Positions 26,094 through 34,539 of a stretch of 64,000 bases of DNA are shown piece by piece. Source of the stretch: Azospirillum sp. (GTDB lineage Bacteria; Pseudomonadota; Alphaproteobacteria; Azospirillales; Azospirillaceae). The notes under the pieces were generated by a model that did no database searches, was not told the DNA's origin, and saw only the letters and a program-made list of their open reading frames with translations. Positions within the stretch are counted from its first letter, which is position 1, and every line of letters starts with the position of its first letter. The stretch is taken from positions 78,569 to 142,568 of the forward strand of contig WGNK01000041.1 in NCBI GenBank assembly GCA_016124535.1, read 5' to 3'. The position numbers and the translations under genes were made by a program.

Positions 26094-27809
26094 TTAAGGC
26101 GGCGTTCCCCCGGCGCCCGAACCGCCGGCCCGGCCATTGATGGTGAGCAACGCACCGAGGATATCGAGCAGGCCCTGAAGGCGGATCGGCTTGCTCAGCC
26201 AGGTGCGGAAGCCGGCGGCGAGGCCGCGCTGGATGTCCGCACTCATCGCCAGCGCGGTCACCGCCACCACCGGGATGCTCCGGCTCGTCTCGTCGCGCTG
26301 CAGGCGCTCCAACACCTCGAAGCCATCGATCGTCGGGAGATGGATGTCGAGCAGGATGACGTCGGGACACGCCTGTCGGGCTAATGCCAGACCCTCCTCG
26401 CCGGTCCGCGCATGGATCAGCTGGCCCTCGGGAATGTGATCGAACAGGCCGGACAGCAGACGAGCATTGGCAAGATTGTCTTCGATATAAAGAACAGTAA
26501 ACCGGCCGAACGCAGCCAGGGCCTGAGTGCTCGGCGGGAGTTCGATCCCGGACCGCCGGTTGGACTCTCCGGCGGCGGCGGGAACATCGACCCAGAAGCG
26601 GCTGCCCCGTCCGGGTATGCTGTCGAAACCGATCACAGCATCCATCAGCAGCGCGAGCTGGCGGGACAGCGCGAGGCCGATCCCGGTCCCTTCGATCTCG
26701 GTAAACTCGGCGCCCAGCCGGTTGAAGCGCTGGAACAGCTGGGACTGGCGATCGAGCGGGATGCCCCGGCCGGTGTCCGCGACCATGATTCGGACCCGCT
26801 GTCGGGGGGCAAGCGGCACCACCGAGACCGTCACCGCGCCACCCTCGACATTGTACTTGATGGCATTCGACAGGAAATTGCTCACGATCTGGGTCAGCCG
26901 GGTCGCATCGGCACGAACCTTCAGCGCAACATGGTCGCCGGCGTTGAAGCCGACCCGGATCGCCCGTTGGCCCGCCAGGGCGCGTAGCCCGACCACGGCG
27001 TCGGCGACCACCTGGGCGACCGGCACGTCCTCGATCGACAGGCGGACCCGCTTGGCCTCGACCTTGGCCAGGTCCAGGATGTCGTCGATCAGTTTCAGCA
27101 AATGCGAGCCGGCGGCGACGATGTGCCCGACAAATTCCGCTTGATCGGCGCCCGTCCCAGGGTCGCTGTCGATCTGGAGCAGCTGGGAAAACCCGATGAT
27201 CGAGTTGAGCGGAGTGCGCAATTCGTGGCTCATGCTGGCCAGGAACTCGGACTTGGCGACATTGGCGATGTCGGCGGCGTCGCGGGCCAGCCGGAGTTCC
27301 TCGACCGTGTGCGCGAGTTCGTCGGCTTGCCGACGCAAAAACCGCTCGCGCCGTGCCGCCGCGGAAACGTCGGCGATCTGGATCAGGCAAAAGCGGTCGC
27401 CCGCCGTGGTGCCGAGCGGTTTCAGCGAGACGTTTTGCTCGATCGGCTCGCGGCTGCCCTGACCCGATTCGACCGCAAACAACGGAAACGGCATCCGATT
27501 GAGCGTCGGCGACAGAATCTGCGCGCGCCGGTGGTCCAGGCAATCTCTGACCGCGACTGAAATGCGGCGCCCGAGCCGTTCGCCGAACAGCGTCTCGAGG
27601 GTGCGGCCACAGGCTGCCGCTGCGCTGACCCCGGAGCGGCGCGCCAGCCAGGCATTCCAGCGCACCACCCGGCCGGCACGGTCGATCACCGCGATCCCGA
27701 GATCGGCGTGTTCCATGATCGGCAGATCGGCAATATCCGCCATCGCTAGCTCGGCGATCCCCACAGCCGCCAGGCTGGCGTCGGCATCCGCCGACTCAAT
27801 CGCCGTCAT
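26094..27809 (-). CDS. PAS-hybrid histidine kinase with C-terminal receiver
   Basis: A 571-aa soluble hybrid kinase. A PAS domain (about 30-150) and coiled coil are followed by HisKA with MSHELRTPLNSIIG (His195). The HATPase (NFLSNAIKYN, VADTGRGIP, GTGIGLALSRQL) is followed by a receiver (about 433-555) with LYIEDNLANA, ILLDIHLPTIDG and WLSKPI. All catalytic positions are intact. It is the last gene of a CheY-CheC-kinase operon on the minus strand, starting 31 bases after cheC. It probably relays phosphate to the upstream CheY-like regulator. Confidence 0.92.
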   Translation of the reverse strand: MTAIESADADASLAAVGIAELAMADIADLPIMEHADLGIAVIDRAGRVVRWNAWLARRSGVSAAAACGRTLETLFGERLGRRISVAVRDCLDHRRAQILSPTLNRMPFPLFAVESGQGSREPIEQNVSLKPLGTTAGDRFCLIQIADVSAAARRERFLRRQADELAHTVEELRLARDAADIANVAKSEFLASMSHELRTPLNSIIGFSQLLQIDSDPGTGADQAEFVGHIVAAGSHLLKLIDDILDLAKVEAKRVRLSIEDVPVAQVVADAVVGLRALAGQRAIRVGFNAGDHVALKVRADATRLTQIVSNFLSNAIKYNVEGGAVTVSVVPLAPRQRVRIMVADTGRGIPLDRQSQLFQRFNRLGAEFTEIEGTGIGLALSRQLALLMDAVIGFDSIPGRGSRFWVDVPAAAGESNRRSGIELPPSTQALAAFGRFTVLYIEDNLANARLLSGLFDHIPEGQLIHARTGEEGLALARQACPDVILLDIHLPTIDGFEVLERLQRDETSRSIPVVAVTALAMSADIQRGLAAGFRTWLSKPIRLQGLLDILGALLTINGRAGGSGAGGTPP

Positions 27810-27840
27810 AGTGTGGCACTCCTGACCCGGTCTCCGGCTG

Positions 27841-28455
27841 TCACGATGGGTAATTCTCGATCAACCGTTGCGCAGCCTGACTGAACGCATCGATTGCGGG
27901 CATATCGAGAACGAACAGGATATGGCCGCGGACGTCCTCTTTCTGCACGCTGAACTGAATGCGCAGCAGGATAACGTGGCCGAATGGATCCTCGGTGCAG
28001 TCGGCAACGATCGCGGCGGGTTCCGCTTCAATGTAGACCGGCAGCGCGTTGACGATTTCCTGTCCCAAGCAGTCGGCGATGCTCGACAGGCAGGCATTGA
28101 GGATAATGTTGCCGACCTCCAGCAGAGCGTCGCGTTCAAGCTCGGTGATGGTATCGATCGTGCTGCCATTGGACAGCAGGGCACGGACCAGCTGCAGGCT
28201 CTCCCGCGCAGGGAACACCAGCAAGGCATTGCCACTGAACGGGCCGTCGAATTCCTGGCGGACGATGCTGGCCAGTCCCTGCCACTGCTCTTTGGCCAGG
28301 GCCAGGAATTCGTTCTTTCGCACGATCTCGAATTCGGGGACGGTCAGGGCCACTTCTTCCTCGATCAACGAACTCAGGACACTTGCCGCCTGGCCGATGC
28401 CGAGGTTGAAAATCTCGGTCAGGGCATCCTGAACGATTGGATCGAGGGCGATCAC
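27841..28455 (-). CDS. cheC: CheC-family CheY-P phosphatase
   Basis: A 204-aa CheC-type protein with both phosphatase signatures. The first is LTEIFNLGIGQAASVLSSL (Glu14, Asn17) and the second ERDALLEVGNIILNACL (Glu113, Asn116). CheC/CheX/FliY proteins hydrolyse CheY-phosphate through these ExxN motifs. It lies between a CheY-like gene and a hybrid kinase, so its substrate is probably the neighbouring receiver rather than the chemotaxis CheY at 5102. Confidence 0.88.
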   Translation of the reverse strand: MIALDPIVQDALTEIFNLGIGQAASVLSSLIEEEVALTVPEFEIVRKNEFLALAKEQWQGLASIVRQEFDGPFSGNALLVFPARESLQLVRALLSNGSTIDTITELERDALLEVGNIILNACLSSIADCLGQEIVNALPVYIEAEPAAIVADCTEDPFGHVILLRIQFSVQKEDVRGHILFVLDMPAIDAFSQAAQRLIENYPS

Positions 28456-28466
28456 GGCGCCGGCCC

Positions 28467-28835
28467 CTAGGCGCTGCCGTCGAGGAATGCGGCGATCTTC
28501 TCCCGGCTGACCGGCTTGGCCAGAAAGGTCAGGCCGAGTTCCGCGGCCCGTTGGCGCATCGAGGTTTGCACATTGGCGGTGAGCAGGGCCAGCTTGGCGT
28601 CAGGAGTCCTCTGCTGGATCACCTCGGCCAATTCAATGCCGTTCATTCCGGGCATATTGAAGTCGATGGTGGCGAAGGCCGGCGCGCCTCTCTCCTCAAT
28701 CAGACGCAGCGCCTCGTCGCCGTCGGCGGCTTCCAGGACATCGAAATCAGTGCGGATGGCAAGCAGATACATCCGCACCATTTTCCGGGCAAGGCGGGCA
28801 TCGTCGACGATCAGAAACCGGTCTTGGTCAGCCAT
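28467..28835 (-). CDS. Single-domain CheY-like response regulator
   Basis: A 122-aa stand-alone receiver. The acidic pocket is LIVDDARLARKM, the phosphoacceptor lies in ATIDFNMPGMNG, the switch threonine in ALLTANVQ and the lysine in FLAKPVSRE. It is the first gene of the CheY-CheC-hybrid kinase operon, 11 bases before cheC. With no output domain it should act by protein interaction. The 139 bases upstream hold no other gene. Confidence 0.92.
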   Translation of the reverse strand: MADQDRFLIVDDARLARKMVRMYLLAIRTDFDVLEAADGDEALRLIEERGAPAFATIDFNMPGMNGIELAEVIQQRTPDAKLALLTANVQTSMRQRAAELGLTFLAKPVSREKIAAFLDGSA

Positions 28836-28974
28836 CGAATCATTCCCTCAGCCGTTGCTCTGATGCTGATGACCGCGCACTCTATGCCCGGTTGCCCGGG
28901 CCTGGTCCAGTTTCATCAGAGCGGGCTCTGCCGGACCAACCCTGGCGAAACGACCCCCGACCGCGGCGTCCGCC

Positions 28975-29310
28975 TCACGGTCCGGGCCTGGCCGGCGATG
29001 CCGGCGCCGCACCGGGCGCGACCACGGCAACCACGGTTCCGCTCTGGACATCCAGCACCACCACCCGATCGCCGCCGCCCGGCTGGCGGACCAGCATCGC
29101 CAGCCGGCCACCGGCGGCCATCAGTTGCTCGACCCGCGCGCCCTCCTCGAAGCCGAGCCCAAGCCGCAGGGGGGCATCGGTCGCGATCCTTGGCTTGTTG
29201 GCGTAGGATGCCGGATCGGTGAACCGCTTGTAAACTTCGAGGCCGATCGCGACGAAACCGACGGCAATGATAACCGCGCCCAGCAAGAGGGTGACTTTGA
29301 GGGCTCTCAC
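28975..29310 (-). CDS. Small single-span membrane protein (DUF6476-like)
   Basis: A 111-aa protein from a GTG at 29310. One N-terminal membrane span (VTLLLGAVIIAVGFVAIGLEVYKRF) is followed by a periplasmic or cytoplasmic beta-rich tail (QPGGGDRVVVLDVQSGTVVA). It resembles the small DUF6476-type proteins found divergent from rluD in alphaproteobacteria; I recall this arrangement but cannot confirm it. Function unknown. Its start codon directly abuts the rluD start codon. Confidence 0.6.
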   Translation of the reverse strand: MRALKVTLLLGAVIIAVGFVAIGLEVYKRFTDPASYANKPRIATDAPLRLGLGFEEGARVEQLMAAGGRLAMLVRQPGGGDRVVVLDVQSGTVVAVVAPGAAPASPARPGP

Positions 29311-30405
29311 GTGACGATTCCCATGGCGGTGAACGATCAAGACCAGCTGCCGGACGACGACGATGACTTCGGCGAAGGCAGCCCCGAACCCGGTATCGTC
29401 GACGCCCCCCGGTCGGAGACCATCCACCGCTGCGTGGTTCCGGTTGAGGCCAGTGGTCGCCGTCTCGACCGCGTCCTGGCCGACGCCATTCCCACGCTAT
29501 CGAGGTCGCGCCTGCAGGCTCTCCTGGCCGAAGGTTGCGTCGACTTGAGCGCCTCAAAGATAACCGACCCGGCCTACCGGGTCAAATCCGGCCAAACTTT
29601 TGCCGTGATCGTACCGGAAGCTTCACCATCACACCTAGAGGCGCAGGACATCCCGATCGATGTTGTGTTCGAGGACGAGGCGTTGCTGGTCGTCAACAAA
29701 CCCGCGGGGCTGGTGGTTCATCCTGCCCCGGGCAACCCAGATATGACCCTGGTGAATGCCTTGCTCGCTCATTGCGGCAACAGCCTGGTCGGGGTCGGTG
29801 GCGAACGCCGGCCGGGAATCGTCCACCGGCTCGACAAGGACACCAGTGGCCTCCTGGTCGTCGCGAAAACCGGGGCCGCCCATGTGGGGCTCAGCAGCCA
29901 ATTTGGGGATCGGACAATTCGTCGCACATATGTTGCGGTGGTTTGGGGAGTACCCTCATCGGCAACAGGTGAGATTGTCGGTAACATCGGGCGGAGTCCG
30001 CGCGACCGCAAAAAAATGGCGGTCGTTACCCGTGGCGGCAAATACGCGCAGACCCGGTGGCGGCTGCTACGCCGGTTCGGCGATGTCGCGTCTTTGCTGG
30101 AATGCCGCCTGGCGACCGGGCGAACCCACCAGATCAGGGTTCATCTGGCGTCAGTCGGGCACCCGCTGGTCGGCGATCCGCTCTATGGCCGGGCACGACC
30201 GAAAGCGGGGCTGCGCCGGCTGGCCGAGGACGATCGTCGGGCATTGGCCGAGTTTCCCAGGCAGGCACTGCATGCCGCTGAAATCGCTTTCCTTCATCCG
30301 GGGCGGGAGGAGTTATTAACTTTTCAGACCGATCTGCCCCAGGATATTGAAGGTCTGATAAGCATTTTGGAACGAATATCGACCTATCCCCCCGGATCGG
30401 GATAG
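29311..30405 (+). CDS. rluD: 23S rRNA pseudouridine synthase, RluA/RluD family
   Basis: A pseudouridine synthase of about 364 aa. An acidic N-terminal tail precedes an S4 RNA-binding domain (GRRLDRVLADAIPTLSRSRL). The catalytic domain has PAGLVVHPAPG and GIVHRLDKDTSGLLVVAKT, where the Asp of HRLDKDT is catalytic, and ends with RPHQIRVHL-like TGRTHQIRVHLASVGHPLVG. RluD modifies U1911, U1915 and U1917 of 23S rRNA. The GTG at 29311 has a well-spaced GAGGG at 29299-29303. An ATG at 29323 has no ribosome site. rpoH follows. Confidence 0.93.
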   Translation: MTIPMAVNDQDQLPDDDDDFGEGSPEPGIVDAPRSETIHRCVVPVEASGRRLDRVLADAIPTLSRSRLQALLAEGCVDLSASKITDPAYRVKSGQTFAVIVPEASPSHLEAQDIPIDVVFEDEALLVVNKPAGLVVHPAPGNPDMTLVNALLAHCGNSLVGVGGERRPGIVHRLDKDTSGLLVVAKTGAAHVGLSSQFGDRTIRRTYVAVVWGVPSSATGEIVGNIGRSPRDRKKMAVVTRGGKYAQTRWRLLRRFGDVASLLECRLATGRTHQIRVHLASVGHPLVGDPLYGRARPKAGLRRLAEDDRRALAEFPRQALHAAEIAFLHPGREELLTFQTDLPQDIEGLISILERISTYPPGSG

Positions 30406-30416
30406 GGCATCATAAG

Positions 30417-30507
30417 GGGGCTGAGAGCCCCAGGGGTCTCATCAGCGGCGGCGGTCGAGACAACACACCAGAAGCTGCACCTCAAAGCAGCTGCCGCCAG
30501 GAGAGGG
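30417..30507 (+). promoter_or_regulatory. Structured rpoH leader with possible Shine-Dalgarno sequestration
   Basis: Two structures are visible. GGGGCT-GAG-AGCCCC (30417-30431) is a perfect 6-bp hairpin. GGCGGC (30447-30452) pairs with GCCGCC (30493-30498), while the flanking TCTC (30437-30440) can pair with GAGA (30501-30504), which is part of the rpoH ribosome site AGGAGAGGG. Such pairing could make translation temperature-dependent. This is an inference from base pairing only. The first hairpin could instead belong to the end of rluD. Confidence 0.35.
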
Positions 30508-30516
30508 CTAAAGGTT

Positions 30517-31401
30517 ATGGCGTCAATTCCGAGTGTTCCGGTCATCAGCTCGGAGAGCAGCCTTGCTCGCTACCTGCAGGAAATCCGCAAGTTTCCGATG
30601 CTGGGTAACGACGAGGAATTCATGCTCGCCAAGGCGTGGCGGGAGCATGGCGACACCGAGTCCGCCCACCGTCTGGTGACCAGCCATTTGCGCCTGGTCG
30701 CCAAGATCGCGATGGGCTATCGCGGCTACGGCCTGCCGCTGTCCGAGCTGATCTCGGAGGGCAATGTCGGCATGATGCAGGCGGTCAAGCGCTTCGATCC
30801 CGACCGCGGCTTCCGGCTGGCGACCTATGCGATGTGGTGGATCCGCGCCGCAATCCAGGAATACATCCTGCATTCCTGGTCGCTGGTCAAAATGGGCACC
30901 ACCGCGGCGCAGAAGAAGCTGTTCTTCAACCTGCGCAAGCTCAAGGGCCAGATGCAGGCGATCGACGAGGGCGACCTCTCGGCCGAACATGTCCGCAGCA
31001 TCGCCGAGAAGCTGGAGGTGCCAGAGGCCGATGTGGTCAGCATGAACCGGCGCTTGGCCAGCCCCGACCATTCGCTGAATGCGCCGTTGCGTGCCGACAG
31101 CGAGGGCGAATGGCAGGACTGGTTGATCGACGAGGCCGACAGCCAGGAGATCAGCCTGGCCGAGCGCGAGGAGTTGGGCAAGCGCCGCCTGCTTCTGCGC
31201 AAGGCGATGCGCCACCTGAATGAGCGCGAACGACACATTCTGACCGAACGCCGCCTGCGCGACAATCCGACCACGCTGGAAGACCTTTCGCAGCAGTACG
31301 GCATCAGCCGCGAACGGGTGCGTCAGATCGAGGTGCGCGCCTTCGAAAAGCTGCAGAAGTCGATCCGCAACGCCGCCGTCGAACAGCGTCTGGTCAGCTG
31401 A
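30517..31401 (+). CDS. rpoH: Heat-shock sigma factor sigma-32
   Basis: A 294-aa RpoH. Region 2 has SHLRLVAKIAMGYRGYGLPLSELISEGNVG and FRLATYAMWWIRAAIQEYIL. The diagnostic RpoH box QKKLFFNLR lies at residues 132-140, and region 4.2 has LEDLSQQYGISRERVRQIE. It directs RNA polymerase to heat-shock promoters. A good ribosome site (GGAGAGGG) precedes the ATG. Many alphaproteobacteria have more than one rpoH; only this copy is seen here. Confidence 0.97.
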   Translation: MASIPSVPVISSESSLARYLQEIRKFPMLGNDEEFMLAKAWREHGDTESAHRLVTSHLRLVAKIAMGYRGYGLPLSELISEGNVGMMQAVKRFDPDRGFRLATYAMWWIRAAIQEYILHSWSLVKMGTTAAQKKLFFNLRKLKGQMQAIDEGDLSAEHVRSIAEKLEVPEADVVSMNRRLASPDHSLNAPLRADSEGEWQDWLIDEADSQEISLAEREELGKRRLLLRKAMRHLNERERHILTERRLRDNPTTLEDLSQQYGISRERVRQIEVRAFEKLQKSIRNAAVEQRLVS

Positions 31402-31490
31402 CGCCGGCCCATGCCGGCCAGACAGGCCAATCCGCAACCGGCTGCTGGCAGACGGCAGCTTGATGCGCCCAGGCTGGCGGATTGAGCGTC

Positions 31491-31532
31491 CGTGGCGATC
31501 CCCTCGTGGCGATCCCCCCGTGGCGATCCCGA
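31491..31532. repeat. 14-base tandem repeat, three copies
   Basis: CGTGGCGATCCC begins at 31491, 31505 and 31519, an exact 14-base period with the last two bases of each unit varying. A short hairpin, AGCGTC-TTTCG-GACGCT (31533-31549), follows directly. The array lies in the spacer between the convergent rpoH and membrane-protein genes. No function is evident. Confidence 0.7.
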
Positions 31533-31556
31533 AGCGTCTTTCGGACGCTGACCCGG

Positions 31557-32063
31557 TCAATCGAGGCGGGGGAACTCGGCGTCGTCATCCTGGGTGATTT
31601 CGTGACCCCATTCCCGGATCAGTTCGACCCGCGTCTCCAATAGTGCGCCGATCTGGCGTTCCGCCCGCATCACCTCGAAATTGGCGATGGCTGGCGGAAT
31701 CCCGTAGAAAATTCCCCAGCCGATCGCCGCTGCCCCATACATGATCAGCCAGGCCAGCGGATCCGCAAATATATGCAGCGCCCCCACGACGCTGTTGTGG
31801 TTTTGCCAGAGATCGAAGGCGAACGGCGCGATGCCGCAGAAGTTGATCGCGCCGACTGTGATCGACGCGGTTTTGTCGGCGTTGCGGTCGGTCAGGAAAG
31901 CAACCAAGGTCGGGATCAGGCCGATCCCGAACAGGATGGTGGTCGGCAGCAAGAACAAGGCCGCCGGCGCCAGCAGGATGACCAGCAGCCAGCCACTACC
32001 GCCGCCGCTGGCGGCTTTGGCCGGGGAAGAACGGCTGGCACGGGATTTGGCGGTGGCGGACAT
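31557..32063 (-). CDS. Three-span membrane protein of unknown function
   Basis: A 168-aa protein. A Ser/Ala/Lys-rich N-terminus is followed by three predicted membrane helices: about 25-46 (WLLVILLAPAALFLLP, continuing to about 60), about 68-85 and about 100-122. A charged C-terminal helix (IANFEVMRAERQIGALLETRVELI) ends in acidic residues. I do not recognise a family. It starts 40 bases after the pseudokinase stop on the same strand, which suggests a joint function at the membrane. Confidence 0.75.
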   Translation of the reverse strand: MSATAKSRASRSSPAKAASGGGSGWLLVILLAPAALFLLPTTILFGIGLIPTLVAFLTDRNADKTASITVGAINFCGIAPFAFDLWQNHNSVVGALHIFADPLAWLIMYGAAAIGWGIFYGIPPAIANFEVMRAERQIGALLETRVELIREWGHEITQDDDAEFPRLD

Positions 32064-32103
32064 CGGTCGGGTCAGGCTCCGTTCGGCCGGGCAGGCCCCG
32101 GCA

Positions 32104-34143
32104 TCATCGGGTGACGAAAAGGAGTACGGTCCCGGTTAGCAAGAACGAGGCCACGACGCCGGAGATGATCGCCGCGACCTGGCGCCCGGTGGTTTCTGCG
32201 ATCGCCGTCGGATTGGAAACCAGCCGGCGCAACTTGTCGACCTCGGTGACGATCCGCTTGTGACTGCGCCGCGCCGCCTGGAACCCGATCTGATCCTGAC
32301 GAATTGCCGCCGGATCATCGACCGCGCGCAGAATATCGACCAGGCGGCCGTCTTTTCCCGCGGCATCGACGTCCTTGCGCAGCTTTTCCCGCTGAGTGCG
32401 ATTGTGAAAGCGATCCAACGCAGGCGTGAGCAGACCAGCGACCCAGGCGCAGAGATGCGGCAGCGGCGCGTGGCCGAAGCGTGCCTGGACATCGGTCAGA
32501 ATGGTCAGGATCGCGATGCATCGGCGGGTCGGATCGACGCCGGTTCCGAGTTGACTCAAAAGCTTGTCGTCGATGCGGCGGTGGCGCACCGCCAGAAAGG
32601 CGGCGATGTGGCGGTCCATCGGTTCCTTGCTGCGGTCCCGGGTCTTGGCCACGGCGTCGAGCGCGGTCAGAAGGTCCGGCGGGCTCAGGGCATGGTGGTC
32701 GATGACCTGGGGGCTGAGGCAGGGCAGCGTCGGGTTCAGCTCGTACAACACCCGCTCGATGCCATAACCCGGACCAACCCGTTCCAGATGCACCCGCAAG
32801 GTGTCGAATACCTGAAGCAGAGGTACGAATTCCGGCCGCGACTCGATCTGATTACTCAGCCAGAAGACCGGCAACTGGGCGGCAATCATCTCGGCGACGA
32901 CCTGGCCGCTGTCGCCGCGCAGGAAGGCTTCGGCGAGCGCGCCGCCAAGGCCGGTCGGCAGCACCGCCTTGTCCTTATACCGAATCGGTGCCGGCGGATC
33001 CAGGCAGATCGCGACCCGGGCGACCACCCGGTCAGGCAAGCTGGCCGCCCGGCCGCCGTCGTGGCTGCCGCGGCTGGCCGAAGCGACGGCGTCCGCACGG
33101 GCCTCGTCGCCCAGACTGCGCCGAAGCCAGCGGTCGAGTTCGCCCGATTCGATGGTCTGGGCCGCAGCGGTCGGGTTCAGCATCAGCGCCCGCGCGACGG
33201 CGCGGCAGAACCAATGCTCGCCGCCGCCAAAGGGGAAGCCGCGGGGCGCCCGCCGGGGCAGTTGGGCCTGCTTGGGGCTGAGCCGACGGCCGCTCAACCA
33301 CAGTTCGACCTGGGGCAGTCCCCAACGCTGCTTGGGATCGTCGATCAGCAGGCCGCGAACCAGCTCGGCAACGCTGAGCGGCAACCGCGCCGAACCGACC
33401 ACCGCGGCATAGCTGCCGTTCTCGATCTTGGCGTCGAGCATCTTGTCCTCCGGCACCGCGGCGACCGGGTTGTGACCCAGCAATGCAATTACCGTGGTCA
33501 CGCCGAGGGCATAAAGATCGTCGGCAATCGTCGCCGGGCCGCGACCCGACGGTTGGGCCAAAGCGCGTTCGATCGGCTCGAACAGGGCGGGTTGCTCCAG
33601 ACCCGGCAGGGTCGAAACGCATTCGCCGAGAACCAGACCGGCACCGTGATCATCGACGAACACATTGGTGGGACGGATTCCCCCATGGGACAGGCCGCGG
33701 CCAGCCAGATCCTTGAGCAGGCTCAGCGCCGGCTGCACGATCAGCCGGCCCAGCTGTTCCTCGCCGACCGGATCCAGGCTCGAGGTCAGATGGTTCATCA
33801 GCCGACGCGCCGGGGGACGGTCGAATATGAAAACGAGCCGCCGCGCTCCATCGGCCGGCCAGTCGATCACCGCCCACTCATGCAGGCAAACCAGCGCCGC
33901 ATTGTCGATAGTCGAATAGGCGGTCGGTGACTCCATCCGGCTGGGCACCCGGCCCGAGCAGACCAGGGCGTAAACCGCCTCCTTACGCCCGCGCAAGTTG
34001 CGCGCTGCATAGGCGGTGCCGGCGGCAGAATCGAGCGTCGGCAAGGCGGCATCGAGCAGAATCTCGACGCGGTCATCGATCCTGACCGGCTCAGTTGTGG
34101 GTGCCTTTTTGGGCTGGCCAAAATTCAATTGATCGCTCGTCAT
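32104..34143 (-). CDS. Tail-anchored Ser/Thr kinase-like pseudokinase
   Basis: A 679-aa protein. Residues about 30-290 follow a eukaryotic-type protein kinase fold but lack every catalytic landmark. The VAIK-lysine strand reads EAVYALVCS. The HRDxKxxN loop reads HGGIRPTN (153-160), with Gly for the catalytic Asp. The DFG position reads LGE (172-174). An APE/F-helix-like segment (IADDLYALGVTTVIALL) remains. A long helical region follows, and one C-terminal membrane span (VAAIISGVVASFLLTGTVLLF) would anchor it with the bulk in the cytoplasm. It is followed by a three-span membrane protein. Function unknown, with a scaffold or sensor role inferred. Confidence 0.82.
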   Translation of the reverse strand: MTSDQLNFGQPKKAPTTEPVRIDDRVEILLDAALPTLDSAAGTAYAARNLRGRKEAVYALVCSGRVPSRMESPTAYSTIDNAALVCLHEWAVIDWPADGARRLVFIFDRPPARRLMNHLTSSLDPVGEEQLGRLIVQPALSLLKDLAGRGLSHGGIRPTNVFVDDHGAGLVLGECVSTLPGLEQPALFEPIERALAQPSGRGPATIADDLYALGVTTVIALLGHNPVAAVPEDKMLDAKIENGSYAAVVGSARLPLSVAELVRGLLIDDPKQRWGLPQVELWLSGRRLSPKQAQLPRRAPRGFPFGGGEHWFCRAVARALMLNPTAAAQTIESGELDRWLRRSLGDEARADAVASASRGSHDGGRAASLPDRVVARVAICLDPPAPIRYKDKAVLPTGLGGALAEAFLRGDSGQVVAEMIAAQLPVFWLSNQIESRPEFVPLLQVFDTLRVHLERVGPGYGIERVLYELNPTLPCLSPQVIDHHALSPPDLLTALDAVAKTRDRSKEPMDRHIAAFLAVRHRRIDDKLLSQLGTGVDPTRRCIAILTILTDVQARFGHAPLPHLCAWVAGLLTPALDRFHNRTQREKLRKDVDAAGKDGRLVDILRAVDDPAAIRQDQIGFQAARRSHKRIVTEVDKLRRLVSNPTAIAETTGRQVAAIISGVVASFLLTGTVLLFVTR

Positions 34144-34539
34144 GACGGACCGTCATCTCGGGTGCGAAGAGTGAAGTCGCCTTTCCCCTGCTCGTCAATA
34201 AACAATTATTTTCTTAAGATTGGCTTAAGTTTCAATTGTATTGCCAGTACTGTAAAATTATCTCATCCTGGAGTTCATCCGATGTCGGAAAAATACCAAT
34301 TGGATTTGAGGGAATTGCCCGATCTATGGCGCTTCCGATCACCCGTCGGGCCCACCCCAAGGACTTCATCACGGGTATTGGAAAGGATTCGCGCCCGGCC
34401 GCAAAAAAACCAGCCGGGCGGCTGGCCGGGTCGAGCCCGGCCAAGCCGTCAGGGGCCACGGCAGAAGACACCGTCAAGTGCCCCCGCCCCTGAGTAGGGA
34501 GTCCCTGAGTAGAGAGTGGAGAAAGAAAAATGAGCCAGA
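34144..34539. other. 396-base intergenic region, AT-rich left part
   Basis: The left portion (about 34190-34270) is AT-rich and is probably the promoter of the divergently placed minus-strand pseudokinase gene. A 72-codon plus-strand frame at 34282 shows no recognisable protein. The right part holds the terminator listed separately. Confidence 0.5.
34403..34425 (-). terminator. Rho-independent terminator downstream of purA
   Basis: On the minus strand a perfect stem CCAGCC-GCCC-GGCTGG (34425 to 34410) runs straight into seven T residues (34409-34403). It is a textbook intrinsic terminator, about 115 bases after the purA stop. Confidence 0.75.

Noticed and set aside
34282..34497. 72-codon frame beginning MSEKYQLDLRELPDLWRF upstream of purA's end
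   Set aside because: It runs through the purA terminator, becomes Arg/Pro-rich nonsense-like sequence, and has no strong ribosome site.
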